DNA of 43,780 nt from Stenotrophomonas maltophilia (GTDB lineage: Bacteria; Pseudomonadota; Gammaproteobacteria; Xanthomonadales; Xanthomonadaceae), in contig DEZI01000005.1 of NCBI GenBank assembly GCA_002364755.1, positions 71,263 through 115,042 on the forward strand. The letters run 5' to 3'. The translations under genes were made by a program, and so were the position numbers. Below, one piece after another: positions 8,505 to 15,981 of the stretch. The notes below the pieces were generated by a model. The model was not told the origin of the DNA. It did no database searches and saw only the letters and a program-made list of their open reading frames with translations. The first letter of the stretch is position 1. The number at the start of each line of letters is the position of its first letter.

Positions 8505-9434
8505 ATGCGTCATCGGGGAGTGGGTGGCATGCTGGTCGCCGTGTTGCTGGCCGCCTGCAGCCCGGGACCGGCGCCGGTGCCGGTGGTGAAGGAAGATCCG
8601 GCCTTCGCGGCGGGGCAGCAGCAGTGGCGCGTGCAGCGCTATGAGGACCTGACCCGGCCCGATGGCTGGACCGCGCTGGTCGGCCTGCACTGGCTGCAGT
8701 ACAAGTCGCACTTCATCGGCAGCGGCGCCAGCAGTGGCATCCGCTTGGCAGTGGGCCCGCACAAGATGGGCCTGCTGCGGCGCGAGGGCGACCAGTGGTG
8801 GTTCAGCCCCGAAGCCGGGGTGGAGATCAGCCTGGACGGGCAGACGGTGCGTGGCCGCGTGCGCATGAACACCGACAAGGATCCCGCGCCCACCGTGCTC
8901 ACCTTCGATGGCGGCAAGGGCCAGCTGAGCATCATCCGCCGTGGCCCGCGCGATGCGCTGCGGGTCAAGCATGCCGACGCGGATGCGCGCCGCGATTTCG
9001 CCGGCATCCAGTACTGGCCCGGCGGTCCCGACTGGCAGGTGCAGGCGCATTTCATCGCCCATCCCGCCGGCAAAACCCTGCCGATCGTGGACATCACCGG
9101 CCTGACCACCGAAATGCCAAATGCCGGCGCGGTGGAGTTCGAGCGCGACGGCCGCAGCTGGCGCATGGAAGCGATCGGTGCGCCCGGCGAGCCCCTGTTC
9201 CTGGTCTTCGCCGACCGCACCAGCGGCCACGGCAGCTATCCGGCCGGTCGCTACCTGGACATCGATGCACCGGCCGCCGATGGCAGCGTGCGCATCGATT
9301 TCAACCACGCCTACAACCCACCCTGCGCCTTCACCCCGTATGCGACCTGCCCGCTGGCGCCGCCGGAAAACCGGCTGGACCTGCGCGTGGACGCCGGCGA
9401 GAAGGCGTACCACCTGCCTGAAGGAGAAGGCTGA
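8505..9434 (+). CDS. DUF1684 family lipoprotein
   Basis: 309 aa. The N-terminus has a signal peptide with a lipobox, LLAAC, with Cys18 as the probable lipidated residue, so the protein is expected to be membrane-anchored in the periplasm. The body looks like DUF1684: WTALVGLHWLQ near the start of the domain and the C-terminal block YNPPCAFTPYATCPLAPPEN, a strongly conserved family signature with two cysteines. Function is unknown. It begins 26 bp after mutL behind a GAGGGGAG ribosome site and sits 2 bp before the TraB/GumN gene, so it probably belongs to the mutL transcription unit. Confidence 0.85.
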   Translation: MRHRGVGGMLVAVLLAACSPGPAPVPVVKEDPAFAAGQQQWRVQRYEDLTRPDGWTALVGLHWLQYKSHFIGSGASSGIRLAVGPHKMGLLRREGDQWWFSPEAGVEISLDGQTVRGRVRMNTDKDPAPTVLTFDGGKGQLSIIRRGPRDALRVKHADADARRDFAGIQYWPGGPDWQVQAHFIAHPAGKTLPIVDITGLTTEMPNAGAVEFERDGRSWRMEAIGAPGEPLFLVFADRTSGHGSYPAGRYLDIDAPAADGSVRIDFNHAYNPPCAFTPYATCPLAPPENRLDLRVDAGEKAYHLPEGEG

Positions 9435-9436
9435 TC

Positions 9437-10381
9437 ATGTCGATCAGATCATTGTTGCGCGGCGCCGTGCTGCTGCTGGCCTGCGCGGCCGCCCCCCTGG
9501 CCGCTGCGCGTGGCGCCCCGGCCGAAGCACCCGCGGCCAAGCCGCCGGTGCCGCTGCTGTGGAAGGTGACCGGCCCGGGCGATGCGCGTGTGTACCTGCT
9601 GGGTTCGTTCCACCTGCTGAAGCCCACCGATTACCCGTTGTCGGCCGATGTCGAGCAGGTCTTCACCGCGTCCAAGCGGGTGCTGTTCGAGGTGTCGCCG
9701 GAGGAAATGGAATCGCCCCAGGCCGCCACCCAGATGGTGCAGACCGCGATCCGCCGCGATGGCAGTGAACTGAAGCGCGACCTGGATGACGCCACCTGGC
9801 AGAAGCTGCAGGCCTACGCCACCCAGAACAAGCTGCCGCTGGCCCAGCTGCAGGGCATGAAGAGCTGGTTCGTCGCGCTCAACATCACCATCGGGCAGAT
9901 GCAGAAGATGGGCCTGGATGCGAACCTCGGCCTGGACCGTCACTTCATGGCGGAGGCGAAGAAGGCGGGCAAGCAGACCGGCGGGCTGGAGGACATGCAG
10001 AGCCAGATCAACCTGCTGGACGGCATGAGCCAGCAGGAGCAGCGGCAGATGATGGCCGAGGCGCTGGACCAGGCCGACAAGGGTGATGAGCAGTCGCTGA
10101 TGCTGCACGAGGCCTGGCGCCGCGGCGATGACCGCGTGCTGTGGAACAAGATGGCCGTGGAGATGCGCCAGCAGTATCCGCAGCTCTACCAGCGCATCAA
10201 CACCGCGCGCAATGATGCGTGGGTGCCCAAGCTGCTGCCGTACCTGCAGGACGGGCAGGGCGGCACCCTGGTGGTGGTGGGTGGCCTGCACCTGCTGGGA
10301 GGCGATGGCGTGGTGGAGAAGCTGAAGGCCAAGGGCTACAAGGTCGAGCGCGTCTGCACGGGCTGCAAGCTGAAGCGCTGA
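9437..10381 (+). CDS. TraB/GumN family protein
   Basis: 314 aa with a signal peptide (about 1-24, ending AAARG), so probably periplasmic or surface-linked. The TraB/GumN family is related to the Tiki metalloproteases. Visible motifs are VYLLGSFHLLKPTDYPL near the N-terminus, RVLFEVSPEEM, a central GLDRHFMAEAKKAGK and the C-terminal VVVGGLHLLGGDGVVEKLK. These correspond to the paired GxxH-type motifs that define the family. The biochemical role here is unknown; despite the name, no gum exopolysaccharide genes are in the window. It is the last gene of the plus-strand run and ends before a bidirectional terminator. Confidence 0.85.
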   Translation: MSIRSLLRGAVLLLACAAAPLAAARGAPAEAPAAKPPVPLLWKVTGPGDARVYLLGSFHLLKPTDYPLSADVEQVFTASKRVLFEVSPEEMESPQAATQMVQTAIRRDGSELKRDLDDATWQKLQAYATQNKLPLAQLQGMKSWFVALNITIGQMQKMGLDANLGLDRHFMAEAKKAGKQTGGLEDMQSQINLLDGMSQQEQRQMMAEALDQADKGDEQSLMLHEAWRRGDDRVLWNKMAVEMRQQYPQLYQRINTARNDAWVPKLLPYLQDGQGGTLVVVGGLHLLGGDGVVEKLKAKGYKVERVCTGCKLKR

Positions 10382-10420
10382 CGCTACCCGGTCGACTCCA
10401 CCGGTGTTCGCCCTCCAGAA

Positions 10421-10451
10421 CAAAACGGCGCGCCAGAGGGCGCGCCGCTTT
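10421..10451. terminator. Bidirectional intrinsic terminator
   Basis: Stem CGGCGCGCC / GGCGCGCCG (10426-10434 and 10439-10447) with loop AGAG. It is followed by CTTT on the plus strand and, read on the minus strand, by TTTTG. It serves the convergent TraB/GumN (plus) and phaR (minus) genes. Confidence 0.8.
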
Positions 10452-10473
10452 CGTGTCAGCCGGTGCGGTCGCC

Positions 10474-11007
10474 TCAGCGCCGGGTCTTGCCACCCGTGCC
10501 GGTACTGGTGCCCGGCTCGCTCGGCTTGTTGCCGGTGCCGGTGCCCGTACCGCCGGGGCGCGGGCCGCCGAAGCCGGTGCCCATGTTGCGCTGGAATTCC
10601 TGCCACAGCTCCAGGTTGCGCTCGGTCAGCTGGTTCATCATCGCCCACGGGGTCTGGCCCAGCAGGTTGCCCATCTGCTGGCGGAACTGCTGCTGCTGGT
10701 CGAGGAAGACCTGCATGCTGCGCTCCAGGTAGTTGCCCATGAAGCCCTGCAGCGAATCGCCGTAGAAGCGGATCAGCTGGCTCAGCAGCTGGGTGGACAG
10801 CATCGGTTCGCCGTCCTGTTCCTGGTCGGCGATGATCTGCAGCAGGACCGAACGGGTCAGGTCATCGCCGCTCTTGGCGTCGCGGACCTCGAAGTCTTCA
10901 CCGTCAAGGATCAGCTGGCGCACATCCTCTATGGTGATGTAGCTGGAAATTTCGGTGTCGTAGAGACGGCGGTTCGGATACTTCTTGATGATGCGGGTCG
11001 CAGCCAT
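10474..11007 (-). CDS. phaR: Polyhydroxyalkanoate synthesis repressor PhaR
   Basis: 177 aa. PhaR is a DNA-binding repressor of phasin and PHA genes that also senses PHA granules. The N-terminal DNA-binding domain is unmistakable: RIIKKYPNRRLYDTEISSYI (about residues 5-24), followed by the PHB accumulation-regulatory repeats (residues about 65-130, with MLSTQLLSQLIRFYG and SMQVFLDQQQQF). The C-terminus is a low-complexity GTGTGTGNKP-type tail. The start is at 11007 (MAATR), because the longer in-frame Met at 11097 adds an unrelated Cys-rich stretch. It lies downstream of the acetoacetyl-CoA reductase gene. TGC/GCA-rich dyads just upstream suggest autoregulation. Confidence 0.93.
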   Translation of the reverse strand: MAATRIIKKYPNRRLYDTEISSYITIEDVRQLILDGEDFEVRDAKSGDDLTRSVLLQIIADQEQDGEPMLSTQLLSQLIRFYGDSLQGFMGNYLERSMQVFLDQQQQFRQQMGNLLGQTPWAMMNQLTERNLELWQEFQRNMGTGFGGPRPGGTGTGTGNKPSEPGTSTGTGGKTRR

Positions 11008-11032
11008 GAAGCGGTCACTCGTCACTGTAGAT

Positions 11033-11140
11033 GTGCAGCATGGCGCAGTGCACAAGCCTTGGCAACCGCTGCAGCCCCCGCCGGGCTTGGGTTTCACGCC
11101 CGATCATGTTGCGCAGCAAGGGTTTGCGTGCTGCGCAGCA
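11033..11140. promoter_or_regulatory. Candidate PhaR operator region
   Basis: Three TGC/GCA-rich dyads lie between phaR and phaB. They are GTGCA...TGCAC (11033-11053), TTGC-GCA-GCAA (11109-11119) and the perfect 12-bp palindrome TGCTGCGCAGCA (11129-11140). PhaR proteins of other bacteria bind TGC-rich dyads such as CTGC(N3-4)GCAG. The spacing differs here, so this is a suggestion only. Confidence 0.4.
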
Positions 11141-11188
11141 TGACCAACGGCAGGGGCCTTTGCGTGCCCGCTGCCGCTGCCTGAGGCC

Positions 11189-11929
11189 TTACCAGCCCAT
11201 GTGGTGGCCGCCGTTGATGTCCAGGTTGCTGCCGGTGATCCAGGCGGCCTCGTCGGCGACCAGGAAGGACACCCCGTAGGCGATCTCCTCCGGCTTGCCG
11301 AGGCGCCCGGTCGGGATGTCGGCGATGATCTTGGCGCGCACTTCTTCAGGCACCGCCATCACCATGTCGGTGGCCACGTAGCCCGGCGAGATGGTGTTGA
11401 CCGTGATGCCGAAACCGGCGTTCTCGCGGGCCAGCGAAATGGTGAAGCCGTGCATGCCGGCCTTGGCCGCAGCGTAGTTGGCCTGGCCGTACTGGCCCTT
11501 CAGGCCGTTGATCGAGCTGATCTGGATGACCCGGCCCCAGCCGCGGCGGCGCATGCCTTCGATGACCGGGCGGGTGACGTTGAACACCGAATTGAGGTTG
11601 GTGTTGATCACGTCGTGCCACTGGTCCGCGCGCATGCGGTGGAAGGTGGTGTCGCGCGTGATGCCGGCGTTGTTGATCAGGATCTCGACCGGGCCCAGCT
11701 CGGCTTCCACCGCGCGGATCAGCGCTTCGGCGCTTTCCGGCTCGGACACATCGCCGGGGAAGATCGACACGTGGTAGCCGCGCTCGGTCATGGCCTGCTG
11801 CCAGGCGCGGGCCTTGGCCTCGTCGCGGTAATTGGTGGCGACCCGGTGGCCCTGGTCGGCCAGGCGTTGGCAGATGGCGGTGCCGATGCCGCCGGTTCCG
11901 CCGGTGACCAGTGCGACGCGAGAAGTCAT
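11189..11929 (-). CDS. phaB: Acetoacetyl-CoA reductase (SDR family)
   Basis: 246 aa, the normal PhaB/PhbB length. It is an NADPH-dependent short-chain reductase producing (R)-3-hydroxybutyryl-CoA for PHB synthesis. The cofactor motif TGGTGGIGTAICQRL starts at about residue 9. NNAGITRDTTFHRM, the catalytic Ser of QISSINGLKGQYGQ, the YxxxK of NYAAAKAGMHGF and the ISPGYVATDMV loop follow. The GQYGQTNY-like sequence separates it from FabG. It sits 17 bp after gluQ on the same strand and 181 bp before phaR. No PHA synthase (phaC) or thiolase is in the window. Confidence 0.92.
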   Translation of the reverse strand: MTSRVALVTGGTGGIGTAICQRLADQGHRVATNYRDEAKARAWQQAMTERGYHVSIFPGDVSEPESAEALIRAVEAELGPVEILINNAGITRDTTFHRMRADQWHDVINTNLNSVFNVTRPVIEGMRRRGWGRVIQISSINGLKGQYGQANYAAAKAGMHGFTISLARENAGFGITVNTISPGYVATDMVMAVPEEVRAKIIADIPTGRLGKPEEIAYGVSFLVADEAAWITGSNLDINGGHHMGW

Positions 11930-11946
11930 GGAATGCTGTCCGGGTT

Positions 11947-12882
11947 TCAGGTGGGGGGAAGGGAATTCTGCAACATCGGCGCGGAAAGTGCGCCGGCTTG
12001 CCGCAGGCCCGCTCCGATCAGGATGTCGGAGCGTGGTAGTCGCGCCGGGTCGAACGCCTGGCGTGCGGCGGCCAGCAGGGCGTGCAGGTCGTCCACGCCG
12101 TCCACCGCGGTCGGCGCTTGGCCCAGCAGCTGCCACAGCTGGCGAAGCACCGGCACCGGCCGGCTGCTGTCCACCGGCAGGGCGGCGAGGGACTTGGACA
12201 GCTTGTGGCCCGGCGCATCCAGCAGCAATGGCAGGTGCCAGTAGCGCGGAACCGGCAGCCCCAGCGCCTGCTGCAGGAGGATCTGCCGCGCCGTGGAATC
12301 GAGCAGGTCGGCGCCGCGGACCACTTCGGTCACGCCCTGCGCGGCATCGTCCACCACCACGGCCAGCTGGTAGGCCCAGCAGCCATCGGCGCGGCGCAGC
12401 ACGAAATCACCGACCTTGGCATGCACGTCCTGGGTCTGCAGGCCGCGCAGTCCGTCTTCGAACTGCACCACGCTGCCCGGCGGAACGCGGAAGCGGACGG
12501 CAGGGTCCGGTCGCGGTTGCCGCGCCACGCAGCGATGGTGGATGCCGCCGCCGGCGGCCACTTCGCTGCGGCTGCAATGGCAGACGAAGGCCCGGTCGCT
12601 GGCCAGCAGCACGTCCAGTGCGGCCTGGTAGGCGTCGCCGCGCGCGCTCTGCCAGAGCACGTCGCCGTCGTGGTCCAGGCCGAATGCGGCCAGTGCCTGC
12701 AATTGTGACTGCGCCGCGCCGGCGACCGTGCGCGGTGGATCGACATCCTCGATGCGCAGCCGCCACAGGCCACCGTGATGGCGCGCAAGCAGCCAGCTGC
12801 CGAAGGCGGCGAGCAGGGAGCCGGCGTGCAGCAGGCCGGTGGGCGAGGGCGCGAAGCGGCCGCAGGGAATGGGTGAAGTCAT
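11947..12882 (-). CDS. gluQ: Glutamyl-Q tRNA(Asp) synthetase
   Basis: 311 aa. This truncated GluRS paralogue lacks the anticodon-binding domain and attaches glutamate to the queuosine base at position 34 of tRNA(Asp). The HIGH-type motif is RFAPSPTGLLHAGSLLAA and the KMSKS-type motif is GHKLSKSLA. The zinc-binding segment CHCSRSEV...HHRC is recognisable. It is functionally linked to queG in this window, because both act on the Q34 modification. The start at 12882 (MTSPIPCGRF) matches the family; the much longer open frame upstream crosses the divergent htpX gene. Confidence 0.93.
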   Translation of the reverse strand: MTSPIPCGRFAPSPTGLLHAGSLLAAFGSWLLARHHGGLWRLRIEDVDPPRTVAGAAQSQLQALAAFGLDHDGDVLWQSARGDAYQAALDVLLASDRAFVCHCSRSEVAAGGGIHHRCVARQPRPDPAVRFRVPPGSVVQFEDGLRGLQTQDVHAKVGDFVLRRADGCWAYQLAVVVDDAAQGVTEVVRGADLLDSTARQILLQQALGLPVPRYWHLPLLLDAPGHKLSKSLAALPVDSSRPVPVLRQLWQLLGQAPTAVDGVDDLHALLAAARQAFDPARLPRSDILIGAGLRQAGALSAPMLQNSLPPT

Positions 12883-12909
12883 GCTGCCTGAATCGTCGGT
12901 CAGGTTGGC

Positions 12910-12940
12910 GCTTGAATTCAAGCTGACTGCACCGCAGATT
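12910..12940 (+). promoter_or_regulatory. Candidate heat-shock-type promoter / palindrome before htpX
   Basis: A perfect 14-bp palindrome GCTTGAATTCAAGC (12910-12923) contains CTTGAA, the sigma-32 -35 consensus. A weak CACCGCAGAT follows 13 bp later where CCCCATNT would be expected. It lies in the 93-bp divergent gluQ/htpX gap. The -10 match is poor. Confidence 0.3.
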
Positions 12941-12975
12941 GGCAGATATCGACCCCTTCCGAGCCGGAATTCCCC

Positions 12976-13842
12976 ATGTTTACCCGCATTGCCCTTTTCC
13001 TGGCCACCAACCTTGCGGTGCTGATCCTTGCCGGCATCGTGATGTCCATCCTGGGCGTGGACTCCCGTTCGATGAGCGGCCTGCTGGTCATGGCTGGCAT
13101 CTTCGGCTTTGGTGGTTCCTTCATCTCGCTGCTGCTCTCCAAGTGGATGGCCAAGCGTTCCACCGGTGCGGTGGTCATTACCGAACCGCGCAACCCGACC
13201 GAGCGCTGGCTGCTGGCCACCGTCGAACGCCAGGCCAAGGCGGCCGGTATCGGCATGCCGGAAGTGGCCGTGTATGACGGCCCGGAGATCAACGCCTTCG
13301 CCACCGGTGCCAACCGCAACAACGCGCTGGTGGCGGTGTCCACCGGCCTGCTGCACAACATGAGCGAGGACGAGGCCGAAGCAGTGCTGGGCCACGAGAT
13401 CGCCCACGTCGCCAACGGTGACATGATCACCATGGCGCTGCTGCAGGGCGTGCTGAACACCTTCGTGATCGTGCTGGCCCGCGTGGTCGGCGGCATCATC
13501 GACAGCGCGCTGTCGGGCAACCGCGAAGGTGGCGGCCGTGGCTTCGCCTACTTCATCATCGTGTTCGTGCTGGAGATGGTGTTCGGCCTGTTCGCGACGA
13601 TGATCTCGATGTGGTTCTCGCGTCACCGCGAGTTCCGTGCCGACGCAGGTGGTGCCTCGCTGGCCGGTCGCCAGAAGATGATCGCCGCGCTGGAGCGCCT
13701 GCAGCTCAACCACGGCCAAAGCACCCTGCCGACCCAGATCGCGGCCTTCGGCATTGCCGGTTCGACGGCGAAGAAGCTGTTCATGAGCCACCCGCCGCTG
13801 GAAGAGCGCATCGCCGCATTGCGCGCTTCGACCGCCGCGTAA
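12976..13842 (+). CDS. htpX: Membrane protease HtpX
   Basis: 288 aa, normal for HtpX. It is an inner-membrane M48 zinc metalloprotease that, with FtsH, removes misfolded membrane proteins during envelope stress. Two hydrophobic segments at about residues 5-27 and 33-55 precede the protease part. The zinc motif HEIAH lies at residues 140-144 (GHEIAHVANGDM) and the third-ligand Glu region is RHREFRADAGGASL. Two further membrane segments lie between them (around 152-178 and 190-212). The C-terminal MSHPPLEERIAAL is typical of the family. It is divergent from gluQ and followed by its own terminator. Confidence 0.95.
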   Translation: MFTRIALFLATNLAVLILAGIVMSILGVDSRSMSGLLVMAGIFGFGGSFISLLLSKWMAKRSTGAVVITEPRNPTERWLLATVERQAKAAGIGMPEVAVYDGPEINAFATGANRNNALVAVSTGLLHNMSEDEAEAVLGHEIAHVANGDMITMALLQGVLNTFVIVLARVVGGIIDSALSGNREGGGRGFAYFIIVFVLEMVFGLFATMISMWFSRHREFRADAGGASLAGRQKMIAALERLQLNHGQSTLPTQIAAFGIAGSTAKKLFMSHPPLEERIAALRASTAA

Positions 13843-13868
13843 GCGACGGGTTTCAACCCGGCAACACG

Positions 13869-13895
13869 AACGCCCGGCCAAGTGCCGGGCGTTTT
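13869..13895 (+). terminator. Intrinsic terminator of htpX
   Basis: Stem AACGCCCGGC / GCCGGGCGTT with loop CAAGT, followed by a T-run (13892-13895). Confidence 0.85.
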
Positions 13896-13921
13896 CGTTT
13901 GCGGCACCGCGCGCAGCACAC

Positions 13922-13950
13922 ACAAAAACGGCACCTTCGCAGGTGCCGTT
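13922..13950 (-). terminator. Intrinsic terminator of suhB
   Basis: Stem AACGGCACCT (13927-13936) / AGGTGCCGTT (13941-13950), loop TCGC. Read on the minus strand it runs into TTTTTGTG. It lies just past the suhB stop. Confidence 0.85.
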
Positions 13951-13975
13951 CCAGTGAGCCGCGTTACCGGGACGC

Positions 13976-14803
13976 TTAGAACTTCGCGTCGAACTCGGCG
14001 GAGTAGCCGGTGTTCACCAGCACTTTCTGCAGCGACTCGGCCACCTTCAGGTTGCCGGCCACGACCTGCTGGGTGTCCGGGCCACGGTTGTCCATGCGGG
14101 CCAGGGTCGCGCCCTTGAAGTCGCAGACCTTGCCGCCGGCTTCGCGGACCAGCAGCACGCCGGCCGCGATGTCCCAGGCCTTCACGCCGGCTTCGAAGTA
14201 GGCATCGGCGCGGCCACAGGCCACGTAGGCCAGGTCCAGCGCGGCCGAACCACTGCGGCGGATGTCCTCGGCCTGCACCAGCAGGGCGTCGACCGCCTTC
14301 AGCTGGGCGCTGGCACGGGCACGCTCGCGCGGGGCGAAACCTGTGTGGATCATGGTGCCGCCCAGGTCCTTGCGGTCGGCCACGCGGATGCGACGGTCGT
14401 TGAGAACGGCACCGGCGCCACGGCTGGCGGTGAACAGTTCATTGCGCAGCGGATCGAAGATGACCGCATCGGTCGGCTCGCCGTTTTCCACCAGGGCGAT
14501 CGACACGCAGTAGTGCGGCACGCCGCGCAGATAGTTGCTGGTGCCGTCCAGCGGGTCGATGACCCACATGTTGCGGTGGCCACCCTGCACGCCGCCCTCT
14601 TCGCCGAACACGCCGTACTCGGGGTAAGCGCGCTTGAGTTCCTTGACGATCACCTTTTCGGCGTCGGCATCGACTTCGCTGGCGTAATCCATCCGGCCCT
14701 TCTGCACTACATTGAGCGCCTCGAGCTTGTTGATGTTGCGCAACAGGACGTTGCCGGCGAGGCGGGCGGCCTTGACCATGACGGTGACGGCGGGTTTCTG
14801 CAT
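13976..14803 (-). CDS. suhB: Inositol-1-monophosphatase family protein (SuhB)
   Basis: 275 aa. It is a Mg-dependent phosphatase acting on inositol monophosphate in vitro; in E. coli SuhB also works in rRNA transcription antitermination with NusA. Family metal-binding motifs are visible: GEEGG, WVIDPLDGTSNY and the C-terminal WDIAAGVLLVREAGG. The start at 14803 (MQKPAVTVMVKAARLAG) fits SuhB; the upstream Met at 14881 lies in the divergent intergenic region. It is divergent from trmJ with 121 bp between start codons and ends at a strong terminator. Confidence 0.93.
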   Translation of the reverse strand: MQKPAVTVMVKAARLAGNVLLRNINKLEALNVVQKGRMDYASEVDADAEKVIVKELKRAYPEYGVFGEEGGVQGGHRNMWVIDPLDGTSNYLRGVPHYCVSIALVENGEPTDAVIFDPLRNELFTASRGAGAVLNDRRIRVADRKDLGGTMIHTGFAPRERARASAQLKAVDALLVQAEDIRRSGSAALDLAYVACGRADAYFEAGVKAWDIAAGVLLVREAGGKVCDFKGATLARMDNRGPDTQQVVAGNLKVAESLQKVLVNTGYSAEFDAKF

Positions 14804-14924
14804 GGCGTGGGCTCCCGGAAAGGCAGAAGAGGTAGGGCTGGCGGGGGAAAAGAGCGGGTCCGGCGCAGTGGCCGGCCGCACAGTTTACCATTGGTCTTCG
14901 TCCAGCTCGACAATTTCCCTGTTC

Positions 14925-15698
14925 ATGTCCCAGTTTCCTGCCGCCACCCGCCTCCGATTCGTCCTGGTCGGTACCCAGCACCCCGGCAACATGGGGGCCG
15001 CCGCCCGCGCCCTGAAGACCATGGGCCTGGCCCGCATGGTCCTGGTCGCGCCCGAAAAGCCGCTGGACGAGGAGGCCTTCCGCCGCTCGGCCGGTGCCGA
15101 AGACGTGCTGGGTGACGCCCCGGTGGTGGCCACCCTGGCCGAGGCCGTGGCCGACTGCACCCTGGTGCTGGGCTGCACCGCGCGTGCGCGCCGGGTCCAG
15201 CTGGAGGAGTACCTGCCGTCCGACGCGGCCGCCCGCGCGGTGGCCAAGGCCGGCGAGGGCGCCGAGGTCGCCCTGGTGTTCGGCCGCGAGCGCACCGGGC
15301 TGACCAACGAAGAGCTGCAGCTGTGCCATGCGGCGGTGCATATCCCGTCCGACCCGGCGTTCAGCTCGCTCAACCTGGCCGCCGCCGTGCAGGTGCTGGC
15401 CTATGAGACGCGCATGCAGCTGCTGGGCGCGCAGCCGGCGGCCGAGGCCGAGCCGGCGGACGTCCGCGAGCCGGTGGCCAGCCACGAGCAGATGGAGAGC
15501 TTCTTCGCCCAGCTCGGCGACACCCTCGACGAGATCGATTTCCACAAGGGCCGTGCGCCCGAATCGGCGATGCGCAAGCTGCGCCGCCTGTTCCTGCGTG
15601 GCGAGCCGACCGAACAGGAAGTGCGCCTGCTGCGCGGCATCCTGGCCGATACCCAGCGCATGGCGCGGCTGGCGCGGGAAAACGGCAAACAAGGCTGA
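14925..15698 (+). CDS. trmJ: tRNA (cytidine/uridine-2'-O-)-methyltransferase TrmJ
   Basis: 257 aa. This SPOUT-class, knotted methyltransferase uses SAM to 2'-O-methylate position 32 of several tRNAs. Motifs are FVLVGTQHPGNMGAAARALK at the N-terminus, VALVFGRERTGLTNEEL and the SAM-binding knot PSDPAFSSLNLAAAVQVLAY. A C-terminal helical extension (about 180-257) is usual for TrmJ. The ATG at 14925 is chosen because the family begins a few residues before RFVLVG. It is divergent from suhB, as trmJ and suhB are in E. coli, where the two genes are also neighbours. Confidence 0.94.
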   Translation: MSQFPAATRLRFVLVGTQHPGNMGAAARALKTMGLARMVLVAPEKPLDEEAFRRSAGAEDVLGDAPVVATLAEAVADCTLVLGCTARARRVQLEEYLPSDAAARAVAKAGEGAEVALVFGRERTGLTNEELQLCHAAVHIPSDPAFSSLNLAAAVQVLAYETRMQLLGAQPAAEAEPADVREPVASHEQMESFFAQLGDTLDEIDFHKGRAPESAMRKLRRLFLRGEPTEQEVRLLRGILADTQRMARLARENGKQG

Positions 15699-15981
15699 CG
15701 GCGGTCTCATTTTTTCGGGTAGTCTGTCCGGATACCTTGGGGGATGAGCTTGTGTCGGCTTCATGTAAGGCAACGCAGTGGGGATTGCTGAGCCTGGTTC
15801 CATGGCGGCCTGTCCGCGCGGCCACGGCCGTGGAGGGCGCGCTGCGGGCGTGGTATCGGATCGACAAGGTCACAGAAACAACGAAGGGCCGGGCGCTGCT
15901 GCAGCGTCCGGCAGCCGCGCGTGCGCGGTGCAGTGGATGGGAGTGGGCAGTGCAGTCGGGACACGTACGGATGGAAGTGGC

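Noticed and set aside
15699..15981. c-di-GMP (GEMM) riboswitch upstream of the GGDEF/EAL gene
   Set aside because: I looked for the conserved GEMM core and tetraloop-receptor pattern and did not find it.
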